Shown piece after piece: positions 9,115 through 18,214 of a DNA stretch of 64,000 nucleotides. The DNA comes from Blattabacterium cuenoti (GTDB lineage: Bacteria > Bacteroidota > Bacteroidia > Flavobacteriales > Blattabacteriaceae). Each line of letters begins with the position of its first letter. Position 1 is the first letter of the stretch. Location of the stretch: assembly GCF_014251655.1 (NCBI RefSeq), contig NZ_CP059225.1:286854-350853 (forward strand), given 5' to 3'. A program made the position numbers and the translations under genes. The notes under the pieces were generated by a model. That model was not told the DNA's origin. It worked only from the letters and a program-made list of their open reading frames with translations, and ran no database searches.

Positions 9115-10305
9115 TTATTTTAATACTTTTTTTATTCTATTGAAAGCTTCTATAATTTTTTCATTTGATGATGCGTAAGAAATGCGTAAACATTCCTTAT
9201 CTCCAAAAGCACTTCCACTTACAGTCGCTACTTGAGCTTTTTCAAGTAAAAATTCAGAAAGATCATCCGCATTTTGAATAATTTTTCCATGTAATTTTTT
9301 TCCAAAAAAAGATGAAACTTTTGGAAAAATATAAAAAGCTCCATCCGGTTGATTTAGTTGAAACCCATTAATTTCTTTAATCAAATCAAAAACTAAATTT
9401 TTTCTTTTTCTGAATTCTTTGATCATATATCCTATTTTACTTGGATCAGCTTTTAATGCAGAAATAGCAGCTATTTGTGCTATAGAATTGGCACAAGAAG
9501 TCATTTGACCTTGTATTTTATCACAAGATTGGGATATCCATTCCGGAGCTCCAATATATCCTATTCTCCACCCCGTCATTGAAAAAGCTTTAGATAGTCC
9601 ATTCAGTGTGATAACTTGATCATGAATATCAGAAAATATAGCAATACTAGTAGTATGTTTATCTGAGTAGCAAATATGTTCATAAATTTCATCAGAAAGA
9701 ATCATTATTTTTGGATATTTTTTAAAAATTTCTGCTAAATTTTTTAATTCTTCATAAGAATAAACACTTCCTGTAGGATTACAAGGGGTACTAAAAATAA
9801 ATAATTTAGTTTTACATGTAATAGCTTTTTCTAATTGTTCCGGATGAATCTTAAAATTATTTTTCATAGTTGTTTGAATTACAACAGGACAAGATTCACA
9901 TAATTTTACCATTTGTAAATAACTAACCCAATAAGGAGCAGGAATAATGACTTCATCATTTTTATTTAACAAAGATAAAAGAACATTCATGATAGCTTGT
10001 TTTGCTCCAGTAGAAACTACAATTTGAGAAGGAGTATATGTTAAATGATTATCTCGTAAAAATTTTTTGCATATAACTTTTCTAAGTTCTAAATATCCGG
10101 ATACAGGAGTGTAATAATGGTACCCTTCATCTATAGCTTTTTTTGCGGCATTTAATACGAAATTAGGAGGTAAAAAATCGGGTTCTCCCAAACTTAAGTT
10201 GATAATATCATACCCTTTATTTTTCAATTCTCTAGCTTTAGCTGACATAGCTATAGTTTGCGAATAAGATATATTCTGTAAACGATGAGATAATCTATTT
10301 TTCAT
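9115..10305 (-). CDS. aspC: Class I aminotransferase, probably aspartate aminotransferase
   Basis: This is a PLP enzyme of fold type I, 396 aa, that should exchange amino groups between aspartate and 2-oxoglutarate. Motifs are SLGEPDFLPP near the N-terminus, CNPTGSVYS near residue 170, LSDEIYEH, and the PLP-lysine segment NGLSKAFSMTGWRIGY near 235-250. The match to the Iγ (Thermus/Bacteroidetes) aspartate aminotransferase subgroup is by general appearance, so aromatic substrates are also possible. It is convergent with tRNA-His. A TAGATTTG -7 match lies on its strand at 10336-10343, without a clear -33. Confidence 0.85.
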   Translation of the reverse strand: MKNRLSHRLQNISYSQTIAMSAKARELKNKGYDIINLSLGEPDFLPPNFVLNAAKKAIDEGYHYYTPVSGYLELRKVICKKFLRDNHLTYTPSQIVVSTGAKQAIMNVLLSLLNKNDEVIIPAPYWVSYLQMVKLCESCPVVIQTTMKNNFKIHPEQLEKAITCKTKLFIFSTPCNPTGSVYSYEELKNLAEIFKKYPKIMILSDEIYEHICYSDKHTTSIAIFSDIHDQVITLNGLSKAFSMTGWRIGYIGAPEWISQSCDKIQGQMTSCANSIAQIAAISALKADPSKIGYMIKEFRKRKNLVFDLIKEINGFQLNQPDGAFYIFPKVSSFFGKKLHGKIIQNADDLSEFLLEKAQVATVSGSAFGDKECLRISYASSNEKIIEAFNRIKKVLK

Positions 10306-10322
10306 AGATATTTTATTTAGAA

Positions 10323-10353
10323 TTTGAAATGATTACAAATCTAAATAAATTTG
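10323..10353 (+). promoter_or_regulatory. Putative rsmG promoter (TTTG-N19-TAAATTTG)
   Basis: TTTG at 10323-10326 and TAAATTTG at 10346-10353 match the Bacteroidetes -33 and -7 consensus with 19-bp spacing. Transcription would start near 10360, about 30 bp before the rsmG ATG. A TAGATTTG on the other strand (10336-10343) interleaves with it and may serve aspC. Confidence 0.5.
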
Positions 10354-10390
10354 GTTATAAATTTATTTAATTCGTTAAAATGCTATTTAT

Positions 10391-11011
10391 ATGGAATTAA
10401 TTAAAAAATATTTTCCATCTTTATTGGATCAACAAATCTATCAATTGTCTTATTTAAAAAAATTATATGCATATTGGAATACATATGTAAATTTGATTTC
10501 CAGAAAAACATTTTCTGATTTCTATCAAAAACATATTCTTTTTTGTTTAGGAATAGCTAAAGTATTTTCTTTTTTTCCTGGATCATGTGTGATGGATTTA
10601 GGTACAGGAGGAGGTTTTCCTGGAATTCCATTATCTATAGTTTTTCCACATACAGAATTTATATTAGTAGATTCTATTAGAAAAAAAATTAAAATTATAG
10701 AAAAAATCATAGACGATCTTCATTTAAAAAATGCAAAACCTATTTGTATACGCGCAGAAAAATTAGAAAAGAAATTTGATTTTGTAGTAACTAGAGCTGT
10801 AGCGAAAATAGATATTATTCAGAATTGGATAAAAAATAAATTTAAATACAAATCAAAATATCCATTTTATAATGGAGCTTTATATCTAAAAGGAGGAAAT
10901 ATTTATGAGGAAATGAAAAGATTTCCCCATGCTATAGAATATTCTTTAAAGCATTTTTTTCAAGAACCATTTTTTATAACTAAAAAAGTTATTTGGATTT
11001 CTAACATTTAA
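10391..11011 (+). CDS. rsmG: 16S rRNA (guanine527-N7)-methyltransferase RsmG
   Basis: RsmG (GidB) methylates G527 in the 530 loop of 16S rRNA with SAM. The 206-aa protein has the SAM-binding motif MDLGTGGGFPGIPLS (about residues 68-82), then FILVDSIRKKIKII, and FVVTRAVAK further on; all are typical. Length is normal. A well-spaced Bacteroidetes promoter lies upstream, and the amidohydrolase gene follows after 4 bp, so the two are probably co-transcribed. Confidence 0.95.
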   Translation: MELIKKYFPSLLDQQIYQLSYLKKLYAYWNTYVNLISRKTFSDFYQKHILFCLGIAKVFSFFPGSCVMDLGTGGGFPGIPLSIVFPHTEFILVDSIRKKIKIIEKIIDDLHLKNAKPICIRAEKLEKKFDFVVTRAVAKIDIIQNWIKNKFKYKSKYPFYNGALYLKGGNIYEEMKRFPHAIEYSLKHFFQEPFFITKKVIWISNI

Positions 11012-11015
11012 AAAA

Positions 11016-11972
11016 ATGAATCCTAAAAAAATTTTTATAGAAAAAATTAAAGAGAAAGGAGGATGGGTAAATGCTCATTCCCACTTAGATAGAGCTTATA
11101 CTCTAACAAAAAAAAATTTCAAATATTCTTATTTTTCTATCAATAAAAAATGGTATTTGGTTGATGAAATGAAACGTTTATCTACAGAAGATGATATTTA
11201 TATACGTATGGAAAAAGCTGTAGAATATTTTATCATGCAAGGAACACAAGCTTTGTGTACTTTTATTGATGTGGATGAGATTATTGAAGATAGAGCTTTA
11301 AAAGCTGCTAAAAAATTAAAAAATAATTATGGGAATTTTATTCATATTTGTTTTGCCAATCAAGTTCTTAAAGGAGTATTAGAAAAAAAATCCAAATATT
11401 GGTTTGATCAATCTATAGAATTTGTAGATATCATTGGTGGATTACCTGCTAAAGATTATGGAAAAGAAGACGAACATTTAGATATTTTATTAGAAACAGC
11501 TAAAAAAAAGGGAAAAATAGTACATGTACATGTAGATCAATTTAATACCAACGAAGAAAAAGAAACTGAAAAATTAGCAAAAAAAACGATAGAATATGGA
11601 ATGCAAGGAAAAGTGGTAGCTATCCATAGTATTTCTTTGGCAGCTCATCATAGAACTTATCGTTACAAAATATATCAATTAATGAAAAAAGCAAATTTAA
11701 TGGTCATATCTTGTCCCATTGCTTGGATTGATCATACCAGAAATGAACATTTAACTCCTAGCCACAATTCTATCACTCCAGTGGACGAGATGGTCCCTGA
11801 AGGAATTATAGTAGCTTTTGGAACAGATAACATCTGTGATATCTACAAACCTTTTTCTGATGGAAATCTATGGATAGAATTACGTGTTATGTTAGAAGCT
11901 TGTCATTATTATGATATAGACCATTTGGTAAAAATTGCTACAATAAACGGATTAAAAGTTTTAGGATTATAA
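11016..11972 (+). CDS. Amidohydrolase, cytosine-deaminase-like, function unknown
   Basis: This 318-aa protein belongs to the metal-dependent amidohydrolase superfamily and resembles cytosine deaminase (CodA) along its length. The metal ligands are visible: NAHSHLD (H21, H23), VHVHVDQ (H172), AIHSIS (H204) and FGTDN (D271). CodA has a catalytic Glu in the segment aligned with VHVDQ (HCDE), but here that residue is Gln175. The substrate is therefore doubtful and I would not call it a cytosine deaminase. It sits 4 bp after rsmG and ends one base before the convergent lysS stop. It is the only intact gene in the window whose role I cannot name. Confidence 0.75.
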   Translation: MNPKKIFIEKIKEKGGWVNAHSHLDRAYTLTKKNFKYSYFSINKKWYLVDEMKRLSTEDDIYIRMEKAVEYFIMQGTQALCTFIDVDEIIEDRALKAAKKLKNNYGNFIHICFANQVLKGVLEKKSKYWFDQSIEFVDIIGGLPAKDYGKEDEHLDILLETAKKKGKIVHVHVDQFNTNEEKETEKLAKKTIEYGMQGKVVAIHSISLAAHHRTYRYKIYQLMKKANLMVISCPIAWIDHTRNEHLTPSHNSITPVDEMVPEGIIVAFGTDNICDIYKPFSDGNLWIELRVMLEACHYYDIDHLVKIATINGLKVLGL

Positions 11973-11973
11973 T

Positions 11974-13467
11974 TTATTTTTTTATTACTTTTTCTGGACG
12001 CATTTGTGGAAAAAGTAAAACTTCTTGAATAGAATTATTTTGAGTTAGTAACATGACCAAACGATCGATTCCAATTCCAATTCCTGCAGTAGGAGGCATT
12101 CCAAATTCCAAAGCTCGTATGAAATCTTTATCAATAGACATAGATTCATCTTTTTTGTCTCCATTTTTTATTGACTTTATTTGTTCCCGAAAACGATACA
12201 TTTGGTCGATAGGATCATTAAGTTCTGAATAAGCATTCGCAATTTCTTGTCCATTTATAATAAGTTCGAAACGTTCTGATAAATTTTTTTTACAACGATG
12301 TTTTTTGGTTAAAGGACTCATTTCTATAGGAAAATCAATAATAAAAGTAGGATTTATATAATTTTTTTCACATTTTTCTTCAAAAATGTTATCAATGAGT
12401 TTGGATTTACTCATTTTTACATTTTCTTCTATATGCAATTTTTTACAAACTATTCTTAATTCCTCTTTTTCCATTTCTTGTAGATCGAACCCTGTGTATT
12501 TTTTAATAGAATCCAATATAGAAATACGAGGAAAAGGAGTTTTAAAACTAATATGATTATTTTTTTTAAATTTATTCCATATGTATTTCATCAGTTTTTC
12601 TGTAAAATTCATCATCCAGTAATAATCTTTATAAGCTACATAAAGCTCTAGTACAGTAAATTCTGGATTATGAATACGGTCCATTCCTTCATTTCTGAAA
12701 TTTCTGGAAAATTCATATACTCCATGAAATCCACCAATGATAAGTCTTTTCAAATAAAGTTCATTAGCTATACGTAAATATAATGGAATTCCAAGTGTAT
12801 TATGATAGGTTTCGAAAGGACGAGCAATTGCTCCTCCAGGAATGGATTGTAAAACAGGGGTGTCTACTTCTAAATACCCTTTTTCATCCAAGAAATTTCT
12901 TATATTTTGTATGATTCTCGTACGTTTAAAAAAAATGTCTTTTACATGATCGTTTACGATAAGATCAACATAACGCATACGATAACGTTGTTCTGTATTG
13001 GAAAAAGCATCATGTATTTTTTTATTTTTATCTATTTTTACTTGTGGCAATGGTCGTATAGATTTGGATAATAAAGTTAATTTATCAACATGTACCGTAA
13101 TTTCATCCATTTTTGTCTTAAATAAAAAACCTTTCACTCCAATAATATCTCCTATATCTATAAGTTTTTTTAAAAAAATATTGTAAGTATCTTCCTTACC
13201 CATTTTATCCGAAGATAAATGATCCTTCGAAAAGTAGATTTGTATACAACCTGTATGGTCTTTTATTTCTCCAAAAGAAGCTTTTCCTAAAATTCGAAAA
13301 CGCATTAAACGTCCAGCTATGCTAATGGTTTTTTTTTCTGTAAAAATTTTTTTTATATTAAATATTGTATCATTAACTATATATTCTTCTGAAGGATATG
13401 GGTTTATACCTAATGATTTTAGTTGATCTATTTTTTTTATGCGTATAATTTGTTGTTCTGATAACAT
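11974..13467 (-). CDS. lysS: Lysyl-tRNA synthetase (class II)
   Basis: LysS charges tRNA-Lys. The 497-aa protein has an N-terminal OB-fold (about 40-150) that binds the anticodon. A class II core follows, with motif 2 FRNEGMDRIHNPEFTVLE near residue 250 and motif 3 GIGIGIDRLVMLLT near the C-terminus. Length is normal. It starts with ATG at 13467, MLSEQQIIR. It is convergent with the amidohydrolase gene, one base between the stops, and divergent from lipB. Confidence 0.97.
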   Translation of the reverse strand: MLSEQQIIRIKKIDQLKSLGINPYPSEEYIVNDTIFNIKKIFTEKKTISIAGRLMRFRILGKASFGEIKDHTGCIQIYFSKDHLSSDKMGKEDTYNIFLKKLIDIGDIIGVKGFLFKTKMDEITVHVDKLTLLSKSIRPLPQVKIDKNKKIHDAFSNTEQRYRMRYVDLIVNDHVKDIFFKRTRIIQNIRNFLDEKGYLEVDTPVLQSIPGGAIARPFETYHNTLGIPLYLRIANELYLKRLIIGGFHGVYEFSRNFRNEGMDRIHNPEFTVLELYVAYKDYYWMMNFTEKLMKYIWNKFKKNNHISFKTPFPRISILDSIKKYTGFDLQEMEKEELRIVCKKLHIEENVKMSKSKLIDNIFEEKCEKNYINPTFIIDFPIEMSPLTKKHRCKKNLSERFELIINGQEIANAYSELNDPIDQMYRFREQIKSIKNGDKKDESMSIDKDFIRALEFGMPPTAGIGIGIDRLVMLLTQNNSIQEVLLFPQMRPEKVIKK

Positions 13468-13538
13468 ATACTGATTTTTGTCTATCCCAAGGTATGAACA
13501 AGACGAAGGTACATTTGATTATATTATATTATATATTT

Positions 13539-14252
13539 ATGAAAAAAAAAATACTTTTTTTCGAAGATTTAGGAAAAAAAGAATATAAAGAAACTTGGAA
13601 GTATCAAAAAAAATTATTTGATGATCTCATCCAAAAAAAAGAAAATAACAAATTTTATAAAAAAGAAGCAGGATATTTTCTTTTTGTAGAACATCCACAT
13701 GTATACACTATAGGTAAAAATGGAAAAAAAGATAACCATTTATTGGTTACATCAGAATTTTTAAAAAAAATAAATGCTAGTTTTTGTAAAACAGATCGAG
13801 GAGGAGATATCACTTATCATGGACCTGGACAACTTATAGGATATCCCATTTTGAATATGGATTATTTTTTTACGGATATTCATAAATATCTTCGGATGTT
13901 AGAAGAAGTGATTATCCATTTTTTATGGAAAAATTATGGAATCATTGGAGAACGAAAGAAAGGAAGAACAGGAGTTTGGTTTCATAATCAAATAGGAAAA
14001 TCAAGAAAAATATGTGCAATAGGAATTAGAATAAGTCGTTGGGTTACTATGCATGGATTTGCTTTAAATGTAAATACAGACTTACGGTATTTCGATCATA
14101 TTATTCCTTGTGGAATTTATAATCAAGAAGTTACTTCTTTAAAAAAAGAATTAAAAAAAAATGATATCTCTTTTCAGGAGGTTAAACAGATGGTAAAAAA
14201 ATCCTTTCAAGAAATTTTTGATGTAGAATTTGTTTCTATGCATCATAAATAA
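13539..14252 (+). CDS. lipB: Octanoyl-[acyl-carrier-protein]:protein N-octanoyltransferase LipB
   Basis: LipB moves octanoyl groups from ACP to lipoyl domains, such as those of 2-oxoacid dehydrogenases, before LipA adds sulfur. Motifs are RGGDITYHGPGQLIGYPI, KICAIGIRISRWVTMHGFALN with the catalytic Lys, and HIIPCGI with the catalytic Cys. I chose the ATG at 13539 (237 aa), since the homologous part begins with MKKKILFFEDLGKKEY. An ATG at 13494 in the same frame would add 15 unconserved residues. It is convergent with mtaB across 11 bp. Confidence 0.94.
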   Translation: MKKKILFFEDLGKKEYKETWKYQKKLFDDLIQKKENNKFYKKEAGYFLFVEHPHVYTIGKNGKKDNHLLVTSEFLKKINASFCKTDRGGDITYHGPGQLIGYPILNMDYFFTDIHKYLRMLEEVIIHFLWKNYGIIGERKKGRTGVWFHNQIGKSRKICAIGIRISRWVTMHGFALNVNTDLRYFDHIIPCGIYNQEVTSLKKELKKNDISFQEVKQMVKKSFQEIFDVEFVSMHHK

Positions 14253-14263
14253 AAAAATAAATT

Positions 14264-15592
14264 CTATGAAATGGATTTTTTTATTTCTGCTATCACAATT
14301 CCGTCTTGATCTATTTTTCTTATCCAAACATCTTGTAATGTATTTCTATATATAGTAGCATCGTTGTATGAATTCAATGGGATTTTAGTTCTAATATAAT
14401 TTTCTGTATATCCATACAAATATTCTTTATCTGGATGATTGTTTTCGAACAAAACTGTTTTTTTCGTATGAATTTGTTTTTCACAAAACAAACGATATTT
14501 TTTCTTCGAAAGAACTCTCAAAATTTTATTTCGTTTCCATTGTATTTTTTTAGATACATGTTCCTGTATAGGTATAGCAATGGATTTTGTATTTGGTCTA
14601 GAAGAATAAGTAAATATATGTATAGATGAAATTTCTAATTTTTTTAAAAAATGATAAGTTTCCAAAAAATGTTTATGTGTTTCTCCAGGAAATCCAACAA
14701 TAACATCTGAACCTATATAAGCGTTTGGGATTAAATCTCGTATTTTTTTTATTTTTTCTTGGTAAAGTTCTCTTCTATAACGTCTATGCATTTTTACCAA
14801 AATATCATTGCTACCAGATTGTAAAGGAATATGAAAATGAGGAACAAAATGTTTACTTTTAGACAAAAATTCAATATATTCAGATTTTAATAAATTAGGT
14901 TCGATAGAGGATAAACGTATTCTTCCTTTTTCTTCTATATCGTCGATAGCTTGTATTAAATCAAAAAATGTATTTCCAATTTTTCTTCCATAATCTCCAA
15001 TATTAACACCTGTTAACACAATTTCTTTTACCCCTTTTTTTAAAAGAAACTTAATCTTTTTCAAGATATTTTCTATACTATCAGAACGAGAGAATCCTCT
15101 AGATATGGGAATGATGCAGTAACTACATTTATAATCACATCCATCCTGTATTTTTAAAAAAGATCGTGTTCTATCTCCAACGGAAAACGATGGAAAAAAA
15201 GTATTTTTTTTGGACGTATTGTAAAAAATATTTGCATCATATTTTTTTTTTACTTTTCCCAAATAATCTATAATTTTAAATTTTTCTTCATAACCTAAAA
15301 CTAAATCAACTCCAGTAATAGAAGAAACTTCTTTAGGATTCCATTGAGCATAACATCCTATTGCTATAATAAAAGCTTTGGAATTTTTTCTTATAGCAGA
15401 ACGTACAATGTATTTAAATTCAATTTCTGCATTTCTTGTAACAGAACAACTATTGATGACATAAATATCGGCAAAACTATTGAAAGGGACATGTTGATAA
15501 TATAAATTAGAAAATTTTCTTGCTATAGTGGATGTTTCTGCATAATTCAGTTTACACCCCATAGTATAAAATGCTATTTTTTTTTTCAACAT
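14264..15592 (-). CDS. mtaB: tRNA (N6-threonylcarbamoyladenosine37-C2)-methylthiotransferase MtaB
   Basis: MtaB is a radical-SAM enzyme that turns t6A37 into ms2t6A37 in tRNAs reading ANN codons. The 442-aa protein has the N-terminal methylthiotransferase domain starting KIAFYTMGCKLNYAET, with CSVT and a Cys in IGCYAQW as cluster ligands. The radical-SAM motif CDYKCSYC lies near residue 150, followed by a TRAM-like tail. The MGCKLN start and DVVVGF-type segment (here SDVIVGFPGET) separate it from MiaB and RimO by general likeness. It is the last gene of a long leftward run. Confidence 0.9.
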   Translation of the reverse strand: MLKKKIAFYTMGCKLNYAETSTIARKFSNLYYQHVPFNSFADIYVINSCSVTRNAEIEFKYIVRSAIRKNSKAFIIAIGCYAQWNPKEVSSITGVDLVLGYEEKFKIIDYLGKVKKKYDANIFYNTSKKNTFFPSFSVGDRTRSFLKIQDGCDYKCSYCIIPISRGFSRSDSIENILKKIKFLLKKGVKEIVLTGVNIGDYGRKIGNTFFDLIQAIDDIEEKGRIRLSSIEPNLLKSEYIEFLSKSKHFVPHFHIPLQSGSNDILVKMHRRYRRELYQEKIKKIRDLIPNAYIGSDVIVGFPGETHKHFLETYHFLKKLEISSIHIFTYSSRPNTKSIAIPIQEHVSKKIQWKRNKILRVLSKKKYRLFCEKQIHTKKTVLFENNHPDKEYLYGYTENYIRTKIPLNSYNDATIYRNTLQDVWIRKIDQDGIVIAEIKKSIS

Positions 15593-15670
15593 TTTTTTGA
15601 ATATGAATCAGTAAGTATCAAGTAACTACTATCATTATTTACGTATCGTCCTATCCCATATGATCCACTT

Positions 15671-16315
15671 TTATTTATTATAATAATCTACAATTCCACG
15701 ATGAGTCGCCTTCATTGCTTTTTTTCCTTTAGTCCAATTAGCGGGACATACTTCCCCACTTTTTTCATAATATTGAAGAGCATCTATCATACGAATAGCT
15801 TCATGGACATTTCTACCTAAAGGGAAGTCGTTAATTAAAAGATGTCGTATAATTCCTTTTTTATCTATTAAAAATAAACCTCTGTAAGCAATAAGTTCCC
15901 TAGGTTCCGTAGAAGATTGACCCCCTTCCTCATAAGGAGGATTGCAAATCCAATTACCAGATAAAACTCCATAATTATGAGAAATAGTTTTATTAATATC
16001 AGAAACAATAGGAAAAGTGACCCCATCTATTCCACCTTTTTCTTTTGGCATCTGTAACCAAGCCCAATGAGATTGTTCTGTATCCGTAGATACAGCAATG
16101 ATTTGTACATTTCTCATTTCAAAAGACTTTATGTTTTCTTGAAATGCATAAATTTCTGTGGGACATACAAAAGTAAAATCTTTGGGATAGAAGAAAAGTA
16201 AAACATACTTACTTCCATGAAATTGTTCTAAAGTAAAATTTTGTACAATATCTTTCCCATTTATAACCGCACTAGCCGTAAAATTATGGGCTTTTCTTGA
16301 AATTAAGGTATTCAT
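15671..16315 (-). CDS. Peroxiredoxin, typical 2-Cys (AhpC/TSA family)
   Basis: This enzyme reduces hydrogen peroxide and organic peroxides and is recycled by thioredoxin or AhpF. The 214-aa protein has the peroxidatic Cys in DFTFVCPTE near residue 52 and the resolving Cys in GEVCPANW near 188, so it is a typical two-Cys form. Length is normal. It follows dnaG after 70 bp on the same strand, so it may have its own promoter. trxA is also in this window and is a possible electron donor (inference). Confidence 0.93.
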   Translation of the reverse strand: MNTLISRKAHNFTASAVINGKDIVQNFTLEQFHGSKYVLLFFYPKDFTFVCPTEIYAFQENIKSFEMRNVQIIAVSTDTEQSHWAWLQMPKEKGGIDGVTFPIVSDINKTISHNYGVLSGNWICNPPYEEGGQSSTEPRELIAYRGLFLIDKKGIIRHLLINDFPLGRNVHEAIRMIDALQYYEKSGEVCPANWTKGKKAMKATHRGIVDYYNK

Positions 16316-16385
16316 TTTTTTCTAGTTTTATTTATTACACAACGTAATTTACCAAAAAAATTTTTACTAAAAAAAGAAAAAAGAA

Positions 16386-18209
16386 TCACACATATCTATG
16401 TAATTTTTTAGAAAGTTTATTTTTTATATTTGTTAAATACATGATTCTTTTTAGAAAATATTTTCTGTCATTATTTTTTGTTGTTTTATGATGTTGTATT
16501 TCTTTTTTTATCAATTTAGAAATATACAAATATTTATATTTCAATAAAATATCTATAACATATTGATCTATATGATCCTCTTTAGAGGGAACTTGTATTC
16601 CTTTTTTATCCCATTTGGATAATGAATAAGATTTTTGATTCTTTCTATTATCCAAAAACTTGAATGTTTTTTCTTTTTGTGAAAAAATTTGATCAAAAAT
16701 TTCTTGGTTATCTTTCAAAAAAGAACGTAATTTATAGGCTTTAAAAACATGCAATATTTCTTCTTTTACCGTTCTATTATATTTTGTTATTATTTTACTT
16801 CCATAATTCAAAATCAATCGAATCAATTCTTCTTCCAAAAAAGGAAAATCATCTTTTTTTTCATAAAAAAACGTTTTATGTTCCTGAACCGTGCTTATCG
16901 TCCTTAGTTTTTTTTTTTTATTTATTTTTTCTAATTCATCCATTAAAACTTCTTGACGAATCCTTAATACTTTGGAAGCTTCTTGCAAATATAATTCCTT
17001 TTGAATAACATGGGATATTTTCGAAATACTATTCAAAATATTTAAAACAAAAAATGATTTTTTAATGGGATCATCTTGATGAAATTTTTCATATATTTTT
17101 TGTTTAAAAGAAATAAAATTATAACTATTTTTTGATAAAAAATCTTTTAGTTGGGAAATAGAATATTTTTTAGATATAGAATCTGGATCTTCTCCATTAG
17201 AAATGAATAAAATTCGTAAATTCATTGTTTGTTCCAATATCATATTAATTCCTCTTAAAGAAGCTTTAATTCCAGAACGATCTCCATCATAAAAAAGAAT
17301 AATATTTTTTGTAAATTTTTTAATCAATAAAATTTGATCTACGGTTAGTGAAATTCCAGAAGAAGAAACCACATTTTTTATTCCAGATTGATATAAAGAA
17401 ATTACATCTGTATATCCTTCTACTAAATAACAAAGATCTTCTTTGATAATGTTTTTTTTAGTTTGGAACAATCCATATAAAATTTTACTTTTTTGAAAAA
17501 TCTCACTTTCTGATGAATTAATATACTTGGTTGTTGAAGAAATAGAATCAATATTTCTTCCACCGAACCCTATAACCCTTCCTGATATACTATGATGGAT
17601 TGGAAACATTACACGTTTACGAAAACAATCAAAATGGTTATATTTTTTTACAATAGAAAGACCCGATTTTTTTATATCCCATATTTTAAATCCTTTTTTT
17701 AGTGCATGGTCCGTAAAAGAACTCCAATAAATAGGAGCATATCCTAATTCAAATTTTTGAATTATTTTCATATGTAACCCTCTTTTTTGAATTAAATAAT
17801 TCAATCCATTTTCTTTTCCTTCTTTGGTAAAAGATAATTGATTTATGAAAAAATGTTTTGCATAATCTTGTATGGAGTATAGTTTTTCATATTTTTTATG
17901 ATCTATTCTATTCAAAAATTTTTGATCAATATTGATCCCATATCTCTTAGCAAGATAACGCAATGATTCTACATAAGTAAAATGTTCATGTTCCATAAGA
18001 AAAGTAATAATATTTCCTCCTTTTCCAGAACTGAAATCTTTCCATATTTTTTTTGTAGGAGATACAACAAGAGAAGGTGTTTTTTCATTAGAAAACGGAC
18101 TTAAACCTCTATAATTGATTCCACTTTTTTTTAATTCTACAAAATCTCCAATTACATTTTCTATGCAAGAAGAAGAAAGTATTTTTTGTATAGTTTTTTT
18201 AGAAATCAT
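16386..18209 (-). CDS. dnaG: DNA primase DnaG
   Basis: DnaG makes RNA primers at the replication fork. The 607-aa protein has an N-terminal zinc-ribbon-like region, the TOPRIM core (YLVEGYTDVISL near 260, LFYDGDRSG near 310) and a C-terminal helicase-binding region. The zinc site has lost all four ligands: the usual CPFH reads SPFS (S37, S40), and the usual C-x2-C reads DFSS (D58, S61). The fold around it is kept (GLSPFSNEKTPS, KDFSSGKGGN). From memory, other Flavobacteriia share this. An A12 run (T12 on the + strand, 16908-16919) lies in frame in the gene. rpe is 5 bp upstream. Confidence 0.95.
   Translation of the reverse strand: MISKKTIQKILSSSCIENVIGDFVELKKSGINYRGLSPFSNEKTPSLVVSPTKKIWKDFSSGKGGNIITFLMEHEHFTYVESLRYLAKRYGINIDQKFLNRIDHKKYEKLYSIQDYAKHFFINQLSFTKEGKENGLNYLIQKRGLHMKIIQKFELGYAPIYWSSFTDHALKKGFKIWDIKKSGLSIVKKYNHFDCFRKRVMFPIHHSISGRVIGFGGRNIDSISSTTKYINSSESEIFQKSKILYGLFQTKKNIIKEDLCYLVEGYTDVISLYQSGIKNVVSSSGISLTVDQILLIKKFTKNIILFYDGDRSGIKASLRGINMILEQTMNLRILFISNGEDPDSISKKYSISQLKDFLSKNSYNFISFKQKIYEKFHQDDPIKKSFFVLNILNSISKISHVIQKELYLQEASKVLRIRQEVLMDELEKINKKKKLRTISTVQEHKTFFYEKKDDFPFLEEELIRLILNYGSKIITKYNRTVKEEILHVFKAYKLRSFLKDNQEIFDQIFSQKEKTFKFLDNRKNQKSYSLSKWDKKGIQVPSKEDHIDQYVIDILLKYKYLYISKLIKKEIQHHKTTKNNDRKYFLKRIMYLTNIKNKLSKKLHRYV
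16908..16919 (-). repeat. In-frame A12 tract inside dnaG
   Basis: Twelve consecutive T on the + strand, so twelve A in dnaG mRNA, encode four lysines in N-K-K-K-K-L. The reading frame is intact as sequenced, unlike the A tracts in nadD and ftsK. Confidence 0.85.
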
Positions 18210-18214
18210 ATTAT

